A stretch of 11,267 nt of DNA from JAULUH01 sp032111745 (GCA_032111745.1 JAULUH010000269.1:1-11267); one strand, 5' to 3'; counted from the stretch's first letter, positions 1-7,079 are shown. Made by a program: numbers and translations. The notes: generated by a model from the letters alone, not told the origin.

Positions 1-85
1 GGATAGCGAGCTATACTTCTATGCGCAGGTGTTCGGGTTCGAGTTAGCTACCCCCGTGGAGCCGGTGCGTATCGAGAATCTGTGA
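1..85 (+). CDS. C-terminal end of an unidentified protein (5' truncated by window edge)
   Basis: Reading from base 2 gives 27 open codons ending in TGA at 83-85. The peptide begins DSELYFYAQVFGFEL and ends in ...VRIENL. Mixed aromatic, acidic and aliphatic residues look like real protein rather than a random GC-rich frame, and the TGA is followed directly by non-coding-looking sequence. Too little is present to name a family. It lies on the same strand as everything downstream but is separated from the next gene by a spacer with its own promoter, so it probably belongs to a different transcript. It could be a chance open frame, since only 84 bases are visible. Confidence 0.5.
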   Translation, partial: DSELYFYAQVFGFELATPVEPVRIENL

Positions 86-185
86 CTGACTGCCACCTCG
101 ACAAGCACAGGCTCGATTTCCCGTCATGGCGGCTCATGACTCCTCCAGCTTAACCATCGCCCCTCTGGACCCTGCGGTCCAAGGT

Positions 186-220
186 CCCCCCTTTGCGCCC
201 TTTGCGAACTCTGCGGTTCA
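186..220 (-). repeat. 9-base-periodic GCAAAG-type intergenic repeat (left copy)
   Basis: On the minus strand this reads as successive 9-base units CGCAGAGTT, CGCAAAGGG and CGCAAAGGG. The same kind of unit (CGCGAAGGT, CACGAAGGG) recurs on the plus strand at 6676-6709. The two arrays therefore flank the three-gene block in opposite orientation. Arrays of this type are familiar to me from intergenic DNA of many GC-rich bacteria, but I cannot attach a family name or function. Confidence 0.55.
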
Positions 221-318
221 CCCTCCGGAGTCCGTGCTCGTCAACCCTCCCCCGCCTTGATAAGTGTTTCAGGTTCAGGTGCATTTCATCACACACTCTG
301 GGGTAGATGCTGAACTTA

Positions 319-327
319 TGGTACAAT
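319..327 (+). promoter_or_regulatory. Extended -10 promoter for the SH3-propeller gene
   Basis: TG at 319-320, one base, then TACAAT at 322-327 forms an extended -10 element matching five of six positions of TATAAT. Seventeen bases upstream (299-304, TGGGGT) there is only a weak -35, which an extended -10 can tolerate. It sits in a locally AT-richer patch. A start near 334 would give a leader of about 85 bases before the ATG at 419. Confidence 0.5.
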
Positions 328-406
328 GCCCGGCATCGCGCCCTTTCTGGCGCTATGACCTTCTACCACGATCGACTGCCGCGACGGCGCTCGCATTGTG
401 CTCACA

Positions 407-412
407 GAGGAG
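407..412 (+). promoter_or_regulatory. Ribosome binding site that decides the start of the SH3-propeller gene
   Basis: GAGGAG lies six bases upstream of the ATG at 419. It falls inside the coding stretch that a GTG start at 398 would require, which is why the ATG is preferred. The signal peptide also begins naturally at this ATG (MLSKP). Confidence 0.75.
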
Positions 413-418
413 CATACC

Positions 419-2062
419 ATGCTGTCGAAGCCCATCTACCCCTGGCAAGGCCTTACGACGCTGCTGTTGCTGGCTCTGATCCTCGCCACCACCGGCAGCG
501 CGCTGGCAAGTGGAGCCGCGCGCGGCACCACACCGGCCGAGACCAGGCTGGCCGTGGTCCGTTCCGGCGGTGCTCCCTTCTACGACGACTCGGGCGCAGT
601 GACGCAGCAACTCGCCGCCGGCACGGCCCTGACCGCCGGCGGCCGCACGGCCGACAGCCGCTGGGTCCATGTGTCCACCGCCGATGGCACCCACGGCTGG
701 GTGCCGGTAGAGCGGGTGCTCCTGTTCGGCCTGGCGTACCTGCCCGTCCTTAGCGATTTCCAGGCCCCGGCCGGCACCTCCCCGCCCGCGGTCACGGCCT
801 CCACCAACCCCGCCCCCGCCCCCGCGGCCACGCCCGGCGCATCGCCATCCGCCGCGGCTGCGCGGCAGACGGCCACCGTCACCACGACGAATGTCCGATT
901 GAATGCGCGCGCCGGCCCCGGGGCCGGCTTTGCGGTGATCGCCGGCCTGGCGCCCGGCCAGGCCCGCACGGCCACGGGCCGCAACGCGGCCGGGGACTGG
1001 ATCCGGGTCGAGCTGCCTGCGCTGGCCGCGGGCAGCGGCTGGGTCAGCGCCAGCTATGTGGACCTCAGCGGCGACCCTGCGGACCTGGCCGTGGTGGAAC
1101 AGGCCAATAGCCCAGCGCCGGGCCAGCCGGCGAGCCAGGCCGCTAGCACGGCCCCGGCCGCGACGGCCCGCCAGGCCAACGGCTTAACCGGCAAGCTGGT
1201 GTTCCAGGACAGCAGCGGGGGCACGATCTATCTGCACGACTTCGCTACGGGCGCCACGCGGGCGCTCACCCACGGCGCGGACCCGGCTCTCAGCCCCGAC
1301 GGGACGCAGGTGGCGTTCTGGCGCGACGAGGAGGGCCAGCACCGGCTGTTGCTCGTCAATGCCGACGGCACCGGCGAGCGCCCCATCCTCAGCCGCGGGG
1401 AGATGATCCGCTCCCCCAGCTGGAGCCCGGACGGCCAGCGCATCGTGTTCAGCCGCGTGTCAGGCCAGGAGCGCTGCCGGGATGCCGGCTACGGCATCTG
1501 CCTGCCCGACGTGCCTCCCTACAGCTTCGTGCTGCCCCTGGTGTTGACGGACCAGTGGGGGCTGAGCAGCGTGGACGCCCAGGGCGGGAGTTTCGTCGAC
1601 ATCCCGTCCCTGCCCAGCGCCACCGCGCCGCAGTGGGGCGCTCAGGGGATTGTGTATGGCGGCGCCGCCGGCATCCAGCATACGGCGGAAGGTGACGGCG
1701 CTACTACGGAGGCCCTCCTCGGCGAGTATCGCTACCAGGACCCGGCCCTGCAGCCGGGCGGCAACCGGATCGTGTTCCAGAGCAAGGAGAAGGACCACTG
1801 GGAGATCTTCTCGGCCACCGACGACGGCGCGAATGTCGTCGCCCTGACGCGGCCGGCCACCACCCTGATCTCGCCGTTGCCGCAGAACGTGGCTCCAACC
1901 TGGAGCCCGGACGGCCGCACCATCCTGTTCCTCAGCGATCGCGACGGCGACTGGGCCTTCTGGGCCATGGACGCGGACGGGAGCAACCAGCGCCGCCTGC
2001 CCATCGACGTGCCGGTGGGGTACAACTACCAGGTCGAGCAGGTGGCGAGCTGGGGTCCGTGA
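419..2062 (+). CDS. Exported protein with two bacterial SH3 domains and a TolB/PD40-like beta-propeller
   Basis: The 547-residue product is probably secreted or surface-exposed. Residues 1-31 form a Sec signal peptide with a hydrophobic core at about 13-30 and a likely cut near Ala-Leu-Ala. Residues 41-112 and 150-217 look like SH3b domains; the second has the typical VRLNARAGPG start and GWVSASYVDL end. An Ala/Pro linker (114-148) separates them, and another Ala/Pro/Gln linker (228-254) leads to the propeller. PD40-type blades carry SPDG near 292, SPDG near 336, QPGG near 445 and SPDG near 496. SH3b domains often bind cell-wall peptides, and TolB-like propellers usually mediate protein contacts; the ligand here is unknown. 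The ATG at 419 is chosen over an in-frame GTG at 398 because GAGGAG (407-412) sits six bases before it. A link to the downstream pump is possible but unproven. Confidence 0.88.
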   Translation: MLSKPIYPWQGLTTLLLLALILATTGSALASGAARGTTPAETRLAVVRSGGAPFYDDSGAVTQQLAAGTALTAGGRTADSRWVHVSTADGTHGWVPVERVLLFGLAYLPVLSDFQAPAGTSPPAVTASTNPAPAPAATPGASPSAAAARQTATVTTTNVRLNARAGPGAGFAVIAGLAPGQARTATGRNAAGDWIRVELPALAAGSGWVSASYVDLSGDPADLAVVEQANSPAPGQPASQAASTAPAATARQANGLTGKLVFQDSSGGTIYLHDFATGATRALTHGADPALSPDGTQVAFWRDEEGQHRLLLVNADGTGERPILSRGEMIRSPSWSPDGQRIVFSRVSGQERCRDAGYGICLPDVPPYSFVLPLVLTDQWGLSSVDAQGGSFVDIPSLPSATAPQWGAQGIVYGGAAGIQHTAEGDGATTEALLGEYRYQDPALQPGGNRIVFQSKEKDHWEIFSATDDGANVVALTRPATTLISPLPQNVAPTWSPDGRTILFLSDRDGDWAFWAMDADGSNQRRLPIDVPVGYNYQVEQVASWGP

Positions 2063-2135
2063 AGGCGGCGGTGGTGATGAGGAAGGCGGCAGTCCAGATG
2101 GCAGGACAATCACCGGTTACGAGGAGCGCGCCATC

Positions 2136-2198
2136 ATGAACGAACGGGCATGCCCCTACGCCTCGTTCAACGGCCCCGGTATGGGGATATGGCAATGA
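2136..2198 (+). CDS. Possible 20-residue leader peptide or small protein upstream of the efflux adaptor
   Basis: An ATG at 2136 follows GAGGAG (2121-2126) at nine bases and opens a 20-codon frame, MNERACPY...GIWQ, ending in TGA at 2196-2198. The stop is 22 bases before the adaptor ATG. It fills much of the otherwise empty 158-base gap between the SH3-propeller gene and the adaptor, and its ribosome site is as good as those of the large genes nearby. It has no membrane segment and no run of one amino acid of the kind used in classical attenuation. It could be a regulatory upstream ORF, a small protein, or chance; I recognise no family. Confidence 0.3.
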   Translation: MNERACPYASFNGPGMGIWQ

Positions 2199-2220
2199 CC
2201 GTTTTGAGAAGGATCCGACT

Positions 2221-3465
2221 ATGCGGACGATGACTCTTCAGAGAAAGCCTGCGGCCTGGGGCGTGGGTATGGTGGCGGTGGCCCTGGCCGTGGTGATGGG
2301 CGGATGCGCGGCGATGGAGCGATTCGCGGCCCCCACGGAGGTGGGCGGGGAGGGCGGCGCCGCGGCCGCGGTGGCGGCCGTGGCCTCGCCGACGCCGGTC
2401 GTGGTCAGCACGCCTGCGCCCCCGACCGAGCTCCAGCCCGCCACCGAGCGCCGGCTCAACACGCTGAGCCTGACCTACAACGGCGAGATCATGGCCGATA
2501 CCATCGTGCCCGTCGTGGCCGAGGGGGCAGGGCAGATCATGGAGGTGCCCGTGCACGTGGGCGACGACGTTCAGCAGGGTGACCTGCTGGTGCGCATCGA
2601 CAGCACGGTGGCCGAGGCCCAACAGGCCCAGGCCCTGGCCGCCCTCCAGCTGGCCGAAGCCCAGCTGGAGCTGGCGACCCAGCAGCCCAAGGCCACGGAC
2701 CTGGAGGCGGCCCGGTCCGGCGTGGCCGCGGCCCGCGCGGCGTACAACCGGGCGCTGGAGGGGGCTACTGAAGAAGACGAGCGCATGGCACTGGCCCAGC
2801 TGCGCCAGGCCGAGGCCGCGGTGCAGGTCTACCAGGGCCAGTACGACCGCATCGCCGGCAACCCGTTCTCCGCCATGATGCCGGAGGCCCTGCAGCTGCA
2901 GCAGGCCACCCTGGGCCTGGAGGCGGCCCAGGCCGGCTACGATAAGTTATTAAAGGGCGCCACCCCCGACGTCATCAGCGGGGCCTACGCCCAGCTGGCC
3001 GCCGCCGAGGCCCAGCTGGCCCGCCTGGAGCGCGGCGCGGAGCCGGCCCAGGTCAAGGCCGCCGAAGCCGGCGTCAAGCAGGCCGAGCTGGCTGTCTACC
3101 TGGCCCAGCTGCAGCTGGACAAGACCACGGTCGAGGCTCCGGCCGATGGCTTCATCTACCAGCTGGACGCGGTGGAGGGGGGCATGGCCGGCCCCGGCGT
3201 GCCGCTGGCGGTGATCTTCTCCCACGACGTCAAGATCCTGATCCCGGTGGAGGAGTTTCGCTCGCAGGAGGTCCAGGTGGGACAGCCGGTGCGCATCACG
3301 GTGGATGCCTACCCTGATCGTACTTTCACCGGCGAGGTCCGGGAGATCGCGCCCACCTTCGACCACGCCACCCGTACGGTGCAGGTGACAGTGCAGCCCA
3401 CGGGCGCGGATGCCGGCGACCTCAAGCCCGGCATGTTCGCCACCGTCCAGTTGCTGGAGCAATAA
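2221..3465 (+). CDS. RND/HlyD-type efflux adaptor (membrane fusion protein), probable lipoprotein
   Basis: This 414-residue protein is the adaptor of an RND efflux system, docking onto the pump on the outer face of the membrane. Residues 1-28 are a signal sequence ending MGG-Cys29, a slightly atypical lipobox (Met at -3), followed by a Pro/Thr/Ala-rich tether to about residue 72. The first lipoyl half is at about 97-127 (VPVHVGDDVQQGDLLVRID), followed by a long alpha-hairpin at about 128-300. The second lipoyl half is at about 302-331 (TTVEAPADGFIYQLDAVEGG), and a beta-barrel and membrane-proximal region lie at 335-412 with GQPVRITVDAYPD and LKPGMFATVQ. The hairpin holds four similar turns (KATD at 157, GATEED at 181, GATPD at 246, GAEP at 272), suggesting internal duplication. 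AAGGA (2209-2213) lies seven bases before the ATG. The stop is two bases from the pump start, so the two are co-translated. Confidence 0.93.
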   Translation: MRTMTLQRKPAAWGVGMVAVALAVVMGGCAAMERFAAPTEVGGEGGAAAAVAAVASPTPVVVSTPAPPTELQPATERRLNTLSLTYNGEIMADTIVPVVAEGAGQIMEVPVHVGDDVQQGDLLVRIDSTVAEAQQAQALAALQLAEAQLELATQQPKATDLEAARSGVAAARAAYNRALEGATEEDERMALAQLRQAEAAVQVYQGQYDRIAGNPFSAMMPEALQLQQATLGLEAAQAGYDKLLKGATPDVISGAYAQLAAAEAQLARLERGAEPAQVKAAEAGVKQAELAVYLAQLQLDKTTVEAPADGFIYQLDAVEGGMAGPGVPLAVIFSHDVKILIPVEEFRSQEVQVGQPVRITVDAYPDRTFTGEVREIAPTFDHATRTVQVTVQPTGADAGDLKPGMFATVQLLEQ

Positions 3466-3467
3466 GC

Positions 3468-6400
3468 ATGAAGATCTGGGATGTCTCGATCCGCAATCCG
3501 GTCTTCGCCACCATGGTCATGCTGGCCCTGGTGGTGGTGGGCCTGCTGGCCTACGCCACCATGCCCCTGGACTTCTTCCCCGACGTGTCCTTCCCGACCA
3601 TGGCGGTGATCACGGTCTATCCCGGCGCGGGCCCGGGCGAGGTGGAGGATCAGCTGACGCGGCCGATCGAGGAAGCCATGGTCACCGCGCCGGGCGTGGA
3701 GGAGGTCCAGTCGCGCTCCAGCGAGAACTATTCCATGGTGATCGTCAGCTTCAACCTGGATAAGGACATCGACCAGGCCATCCAGGAGGTGCGCGAGAAG
3801 ATCGCCAACGTGCGCAGCCAGCTGCCCGAGGATATCCTGGAGCCCCAGGTGGTGGCCTACGATCCCTCGTCGCTGCCGATCATGGATATTTCCGTAGCCA
3901 TGCAGGCGGGGGCTGTCGGCTCGGAGAACATCCGCCGCACGGTGACGGAGGAGCTCCTGCCCCGCCTGCAGCGCCTGGAGGGCGTGGCCGACGCCGTGGT
4001 CACCGGCGGCCGCGAGCGGGAGGTCCAGGTGCTGCTGGATGCCCAGGCCCTCAAGGCCCGCCGCGTGGCTCCCCAGCAGGTCATCGGCACGGTGGTGGCG
4101 GAGAGCTGGAGCATCCCCGGCGGCAGCGTGCAGCAGGAGGGCCAGAATCTGCTGCTCAGAACGCCGGGCAACTTCGAGACCGTGGCGGACGTCGCCGACC
4201 TGCAGATCGCCACCCCGCTGGGCGCGGTACGCCTGGGCGACATCGCCACGGTCCAGGATGGCTGGAAGGAGCAGGACGCCTACAGCCGGCTCGACGGCGA
4301 GGAGGCCGTGATCGTCGCCATCCGCAAGCAGTCGGGCACCAACACCGTGCAGGTGGCGGAGCGGGTGCACGGGGAGCTGGAGGCGATCCAGGACGAGCGG
4401 CCGGACCTCAACCTGATCGTCGTGCAGGACCAATCCACCTTCGTGGAGGAGAGCTTCAACGACGCCATGCGCGAGCTGCTGATCGGCGCGCTGATGGCCT
4501 CGCTGGTGGTGCTGTTCTTCTTCCGCAACCTGCGCAATACCCTGGTCACCGTGGCCGGCCTGCCTATCATCCTGCTGGGCACCTTCGGCGTCATGGCCGC
4601 GCTGGGCATGACCCTGAACATCGTCTCGCTGCTGGCCCTGACCCTGTCCGTGGGCCTGATCATCGACGACGCCATCGTGGTGCGGGAGAATATCTTCCGC
4701 CACATGGAGATGGGCAAGACCCCCAAGCAGGCCGCCAGCGACGGCACCGCGGAGGTGGCCATGCCCGTGGTGGCCATGTCGCTGACCATCGTGTCGGTCT
4801 TCCTGCCCATCGCCTTCGTCGGCGGCCTGATCGGCAAGTTCCTCAGCTCCTTCGGCGTGGTGGTCAGTGTGGCGGTATTGATCTCCCTGGTGGAGGCCCT
4901 GACCTTCGCGCCGATGCTGTCAGCCTACCTGTTCAAGCAGCAGAAGGCCAAGTACACCGAGGAGGAGGCCCTGGCCCTGGAGACGTCGCACGCCGGCCTG
5001 GGCCGCCTGGATCTCATCTATCGGTCGGTCCTGGGCTGGACCCTGCGGCACCGGCTGGTGACGTTCGCAGCGGTCACGGCCATCGTGGTAGCCAGCGTCT
5101 GGGTAGCCCGGGGCCTTAACCAGGCGTTCATGCCGGCGGTGGACCAGGGCTCGGTGACCATGGGGTTGGTGCTACCCCCCGGCACGGCCCTATCGGAGAC
5201 CGACCAGAGAGCCCGCGATCTGGAGGCCCGCCTGCTGGCCCGCGACGACGTCGAATCGGTGCTCGCCAGCATCGGCGGCACCGGCACGCCGGAGAACGCG
5301 TCCTTCATGGTCAACCTGGCCCCGGGGGCCAGCGTGGAGGACTTCATCGCCGCGGCGAGATCCGAGCTTGCCGGCGTGCCCGGCCTCGCCATCAGCGGGG
5401 GCAGCTTCACGTCCATGGGCGGTGGCGGCGCCAGCATCCTGGGCATGCCCGTGCAGGTCACGATGCAGACCATCGGGGATCCCGAGGAGCTGAACCGGTT
5501 TGCCGTCGGGCTGGCGGAACGCCTCAAAGAGGTGCCCGGCCTGGTGGATGTGGACGTCTCCTACCGGCCCGGCAAGCCGGAAGTGTTGCTGGTGGTGGAC
5601 CGCCGCCGGGCCGCGGACATGGGCATCAACATCGCCACGGTCGGCAGCACCATCCGCACCCTGGTGGAAGGGGATGAGGTGGCTACCTTCCGCGGGGAAG
5701 GCCCGGAGGCCGATATCCGGGTGCAGCTGGAGGAGCAGGACCGCGCGCAGCTGGACCAGATCCTCGACCTGCAGGTGCCTACCCAGGCTGGCTTCGTGCC
5801 CTTGCGCCAGATCGCCTACCTGGAGGAGGCCAGCGGCCCGACCGAGATCAACCGCCTCGATCGCCAGGCCGCGGTGATCATCGGCGCCAACACCTTTGGC
5901 CGCGTGCAGGACGACGTGGTGCAGGATGTCACGGCGGTGCTGGAGGATACGGAGTTTCCGGCGGGAGTGTCGTGGGCCTATACCGGCGAGCTGGCTTTGC
6001 AGACTGAGAGTTTCGACGCCATGGGTACAGCCATGCTGCTGTCGGTGGTCTTCGTGTACATGGTGCTGGCCTCGCAGTTCGGGTCCTTCGTCCAGCCGCT
6101 GATCATCATGCTGGCGCTGCCCCTGGCCGCCATCGGCGGCCTGCTGGGCCTGGCCATCTTTCGCCTCCCCCTGGACATGACGGCCATGATCGGCATGATC
6201 CTGCTGATGGGCCTGGTGACCAAGAACTCGATCCTGCTGGTGGACAAGACCAACAAGCTGCGCCGCGAGCACGGCATGGCGCCGGACGCGGCGCTGATGG
6301 TGGCCGGCCCCATTCGGCTGCGGCCGATCCTGATGACCACGTTGGCGTTGATCCTGGGCATGCTGCCTGTGGCCATCGGCCTGGGCTCCGGCAGCGACTT

Positions 6401-6602
6401 CCGCCAGCCCATGGCCATCGTGGTGATCTGCGGCCTGATCACGTCGACGTTGCTGACCATCCTGCTGGTGCCCACGGCGTACAGCCTGGTGGAGCAGTGG
6501 CTGGCGCGGGTGCACGACTATCGCGCGGAGCGCGCCGCGCGCCAGGCCGCCGAGCGCGAGGCCGCCAAGCGCAAGGCCGAGGAAGCCGCCGGCGCGGTGT
6601 AG
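3468..6602 (+). CDS. RND-family efflux pump (AcrB/AcrF-type inner membrane transporter)
   Basis: The 1044-residue protein has the usual length and two-fold layout of hydrophobe/amphiphile RND pumps, which export compounds using the proton gradient. Transmembrane segment 1 is at about 12-31, followed by a large external loop with the family-typical DFFPDVSFPTMAVITVYPGA. Segments 2-6 run from residue 334 to about 490, segment 7 is near 527-547, a second external loop follows, and segments 8-12 begin near 850. The proton-relay residues are present: Asp400-Asp401 in GLIIDDAIVVREN and Lys919 in GLVTKNSILLVDK. The C-terminus (last ~35 residues) is an Arg/Ala/Glu-rich helical tail. I see no methionine cluster that would mark a heavy-metal pump, so the substrate is unknown. 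The gene is coupled to the adaptor upstream. No TolC-like channel gene is visible, which would be expected if the host lacks an outer membrane. Confidence 0.95.
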   Translation: MKIWDVSIRNPVFATMVMLALVVVGLLAYATMPLDFFPDVSFPTMAVITVYPGAGPGEVEDQLTRPIEEAMVTAPGVEEVQSRSSENYSMVIVSFNLDKDIDQAIQEVREKIANVRSQLPEDILEPQVVAYDPSSLPIMDISVAMQAGAVGSENIRRTVTEELLPRLQRLEGVADAVVTGGREREVQVLLDAQALKARRVAPQQVIGTVVAESWSIPGGSVQQEGQNLLLRTPGNFETVADVADLQIATPLGAVRLGDIATVQDGWKEQDAYSRLDGEEAVIVAIRKQSGTNTVQVAERVHGELEAIQDERPDLNLIVVQDQSTFVEESFNDAMRELLIGALMASLVVLFFFRNLRNTLVTVAGLPIILLGTFGVMAALGMTLNIVSLLALTLSVGLIIDDAIVVRENIFRHMEMGKTPKQAASDGTAEVAMPVVAMSLTIVSVFLPIAFVGGLIGKFLSSFGVVVSVAVLISLVEALTFAPMLSAYLFKQQKAKYTEEEALALETSHAGLGRLDLIYRSVLGWTLRHRLVTFAAVTAIVVASVWVARGLNQAFMPAVDQGSVTMGLVLPPGTALSETDQRARDLEARLLARDDVESVLASIGGTGTPENASFMVNLAPGASVEDFIAAARSELAGVPGLAISGGSFTSMGGGGASILGMPVQVTMQTIGDPEELNRFAVGLAERLKEVPGLVDVDVSYRPGKPEVLLVVDRRRAADMGINIATVGSTIRTLVEGDEVATFRGEGPEADIRVQLEEQDRAQLDQILDLQVPTQAGFVPLRQIAYLEEASGPTEINRLDRQAAVIIGANTFGRVQDDVVQDVTAVLEDTEFPAGVSWAYTGELALQTESFDAMGTAMLLSVVFVYMVLASQFGSFVQPLIIMLALPLAAIGGLLGLAIFRLPLDMTAMIGMILLMGLVTKNSILLVDKTNKLRREHGMAPDAALMVAGPIRLRPILMTTLALILGMLPVAIGLGSGSDFRQPMAIVVICGLITSTLLTILLVPTAYSLVEQWLARVHDYRAERAARQAAEREAAKRKAEEAAGAV

Positions 6603-6618
6603 GGGCGAGGCGGGCGTC

Positions 6619-6679
6619 TGGAGCACGAACGCACGAAGGGCCGCGGGGCTTTTGGAGCACGAACGCACGAAGGGCCGCG
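6619..6679 (+). repeat. Perfect 27-base direct repeat, two copies
   Basis: The 27 bases at 6619-6645, beginning TGGAGCACGAACGCACGAAG, recur exactly at 6653-6679, with a 7-base separator GGGCTTT (offset 34). They begin 16 bases after the pump stop codon. Exact identity implies recent duplication or selection. The second copy runs straight into the 9-base-periodic array at 6676-6709. Confidence 0.9.
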
Positions 6680-6709
6680 AAGGTCGCGAAGCACGAAGAT
6701 CACGAAGGG
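6676..6709 (+). repeat. 9-base-periodic GCGAAG-type intergenic repeat (right copy)
   Basis: Successive units are CGCGAAGGT, CGCGAAG, CACGAAGAT and CACGAAGGG, a near-regular 9-base period with one shortened unit. It matches in style the minus-strand array at 186-220, so the block between them (419-6602) is bracketed by related arrays in opposite orientation. Function unknown. Confidence 0.6.
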
Positions 6710-6805
6710 GAGCCCACCTCTTCCATACCTACCGCCGTCCCTGCCCGTACGCGACCACGCCGACGCCCCGAGTACGCCCGTGGCGTGGTGGAGAGTCAAA
6801 GTCAT

Positions 6806-6834
6806 TTGCGTTTACTGGCCTCCTCAAGTATCAT
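6806..6834 (+). promoter_or_regulatory. Possible sigma70-type promoter for the injection-system operon
   Basis: TTGCGT (6806-6811) is followed after 17 bases by TATCAT (6829-6834), four of six matches each to the -35 and -10 consensus with ideal spacing. It lies in the A+T-richer middle of the spacer. A transcript starting near 6841 would carry a leader of about 245 bases that includes the terminator-like structure at 6971-7018. This rests on motif matching only. Confidence 0.3.
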
Positions 6835-6970
6835 GTCGCAAATTCTGCGAGTTTCCGTTCAAACAACATTGGTGCCACGCGATGAAGATGGGGCGCCGAG
6901 CTAAGTTTGGGTGATTTGGCCGGAGCGGGCGCCTGCGCTGGGCGGGTGGCCCGGGTTGCCTTGGTGATAC

Positions 6971-7018
6971 GAGAGGTTGCACTGATCGCAACGAGAGGTC
7001 AACCTCTCTTTTTGTTGC
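6971..7018 (+). terminator. Terminator with competing pairings, attenuator-like, before the sheath gene
   Basis: GAGAGGT (6993-6999) pairs perfectly with ACCTCTC (7002-7008) and is followed by five T (7009-7013), forming a short intrinsic terminator; with a relaxed loop the stem is 6 bp with a TCAA loop. The same 3' arm can instead pair over nine bases with GAGAGGTTG at 6971-6979, excluding the terminator stem. GCAAC (6988-6992) can pair with GTTGC at 6976-6980 or with GTTGC at 7014-7018. Four segments with mutually exclusive pairings is the layout of an attenuator. It may simply end transcription from the efflux genes, or gate the injection-system operon whose first codon is 70 bases downstream. 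Confidence 0.5.
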
Positions 7019-7072
7019 TGGAATCGACGCAGATCACTGCCCTGTCGATGACTCGCGCACTGCAATGCCCTG

Positions 7073-7079
7073 AAAGGAG
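7073..7079 (+). promoter_or_regulatory. Strong ribosome binding site of the sheath gene
   Basis: AAAGGAG sits eight bases before the ATG at 7088, the strongest Shine-Dalgarno match in the cluster. This fits a structural protein needed in many copies. Confidence 0.7.

Larger units (their letters stand above)
86..418. other. Intergenic spacer with hairpin, GCGAAG-type repeat and promoter
   Basis: No convincing gene is seen in these 333 bases. From left to right it contains: a perfect 6-bp hairpin at 123-140 (GTCATG, loop GCGGCT, CATGAC) 38 bases after the upstream stop; a 5-bp hairpin at 167-180 (GGACC/GGTCC); a 9-base-periodic repeat at about 186-220; an extended -10 promoter at 319-327; a 5-bp hairpin at 338-353 (GCGCC/GGCGC) in the expected 5' leader; and the ribosome binding site of the next gene. 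Neither early hairpin has a T tract, so an intrinsic terminator for the upstream gene is not demonstrated. Confidence 0.6.

Noticed and set aside
123..180. Hairpins at 123-140 and 167-180 as intrinsic terminators of the upstream gene
   Set aside because: Stems are only 5-6 bp and neither is followed by a T tract.
398..418. GTG at 398 as start of the SH3-propeller gene
   Set aside because: The ribosome site GAGGAG at 407-412 lies inside this extension and is correctly spaced for the ATG at 419, which also begins a standard signal peptide.
3309..4703. Minus-strand open frame (464 codons) opposite the adaptor end and pump start
   Set aside because: Same shadow effect: His/Gln/Asp-rich, no recognisable domain, and it spans two real genes on the other strand.
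3468..6602. Heavy-metal (CusA-type) or MmpL-type specificity for the pump
   Set aside because: No methionine cluster suggestive of a metal path was seen. The length and the DD and TKNS motifs fit the AcrB-type branch, not MmpL. Substrate cannot be read from sequence.
5190..6668. Long open frame on the minus strand (492 codons) opposite the pump gene
   Set aside because: It is His/Gln/Ala/Gly-rich low-complexity sequence, has no family motif, and lies antisense to a gene with clear RND motifs. High GC at third positions removes stop codons from antisense frames.
6619..6709. Direct repeats as a CRISPR array
   Set aside because: Only two exact 27-base copies with a 7-base separator, then 7-9 base units; no 30-40 base spacers and no cas genes in the window.
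6652..6904. Short plus-strand open frames in the spacer after the pump gene
   Set aside because: They start within repeat DNA, are Arg/Pro-rich, have no ribosome binding site and overlap each other in different frames.
7061..7066. TGCAAT as a -10 element directly before the sheath gene
   Set aside because: Transcription would start at about 7073, inside the ribosome binding site, and no -35 is present at proper spacing.
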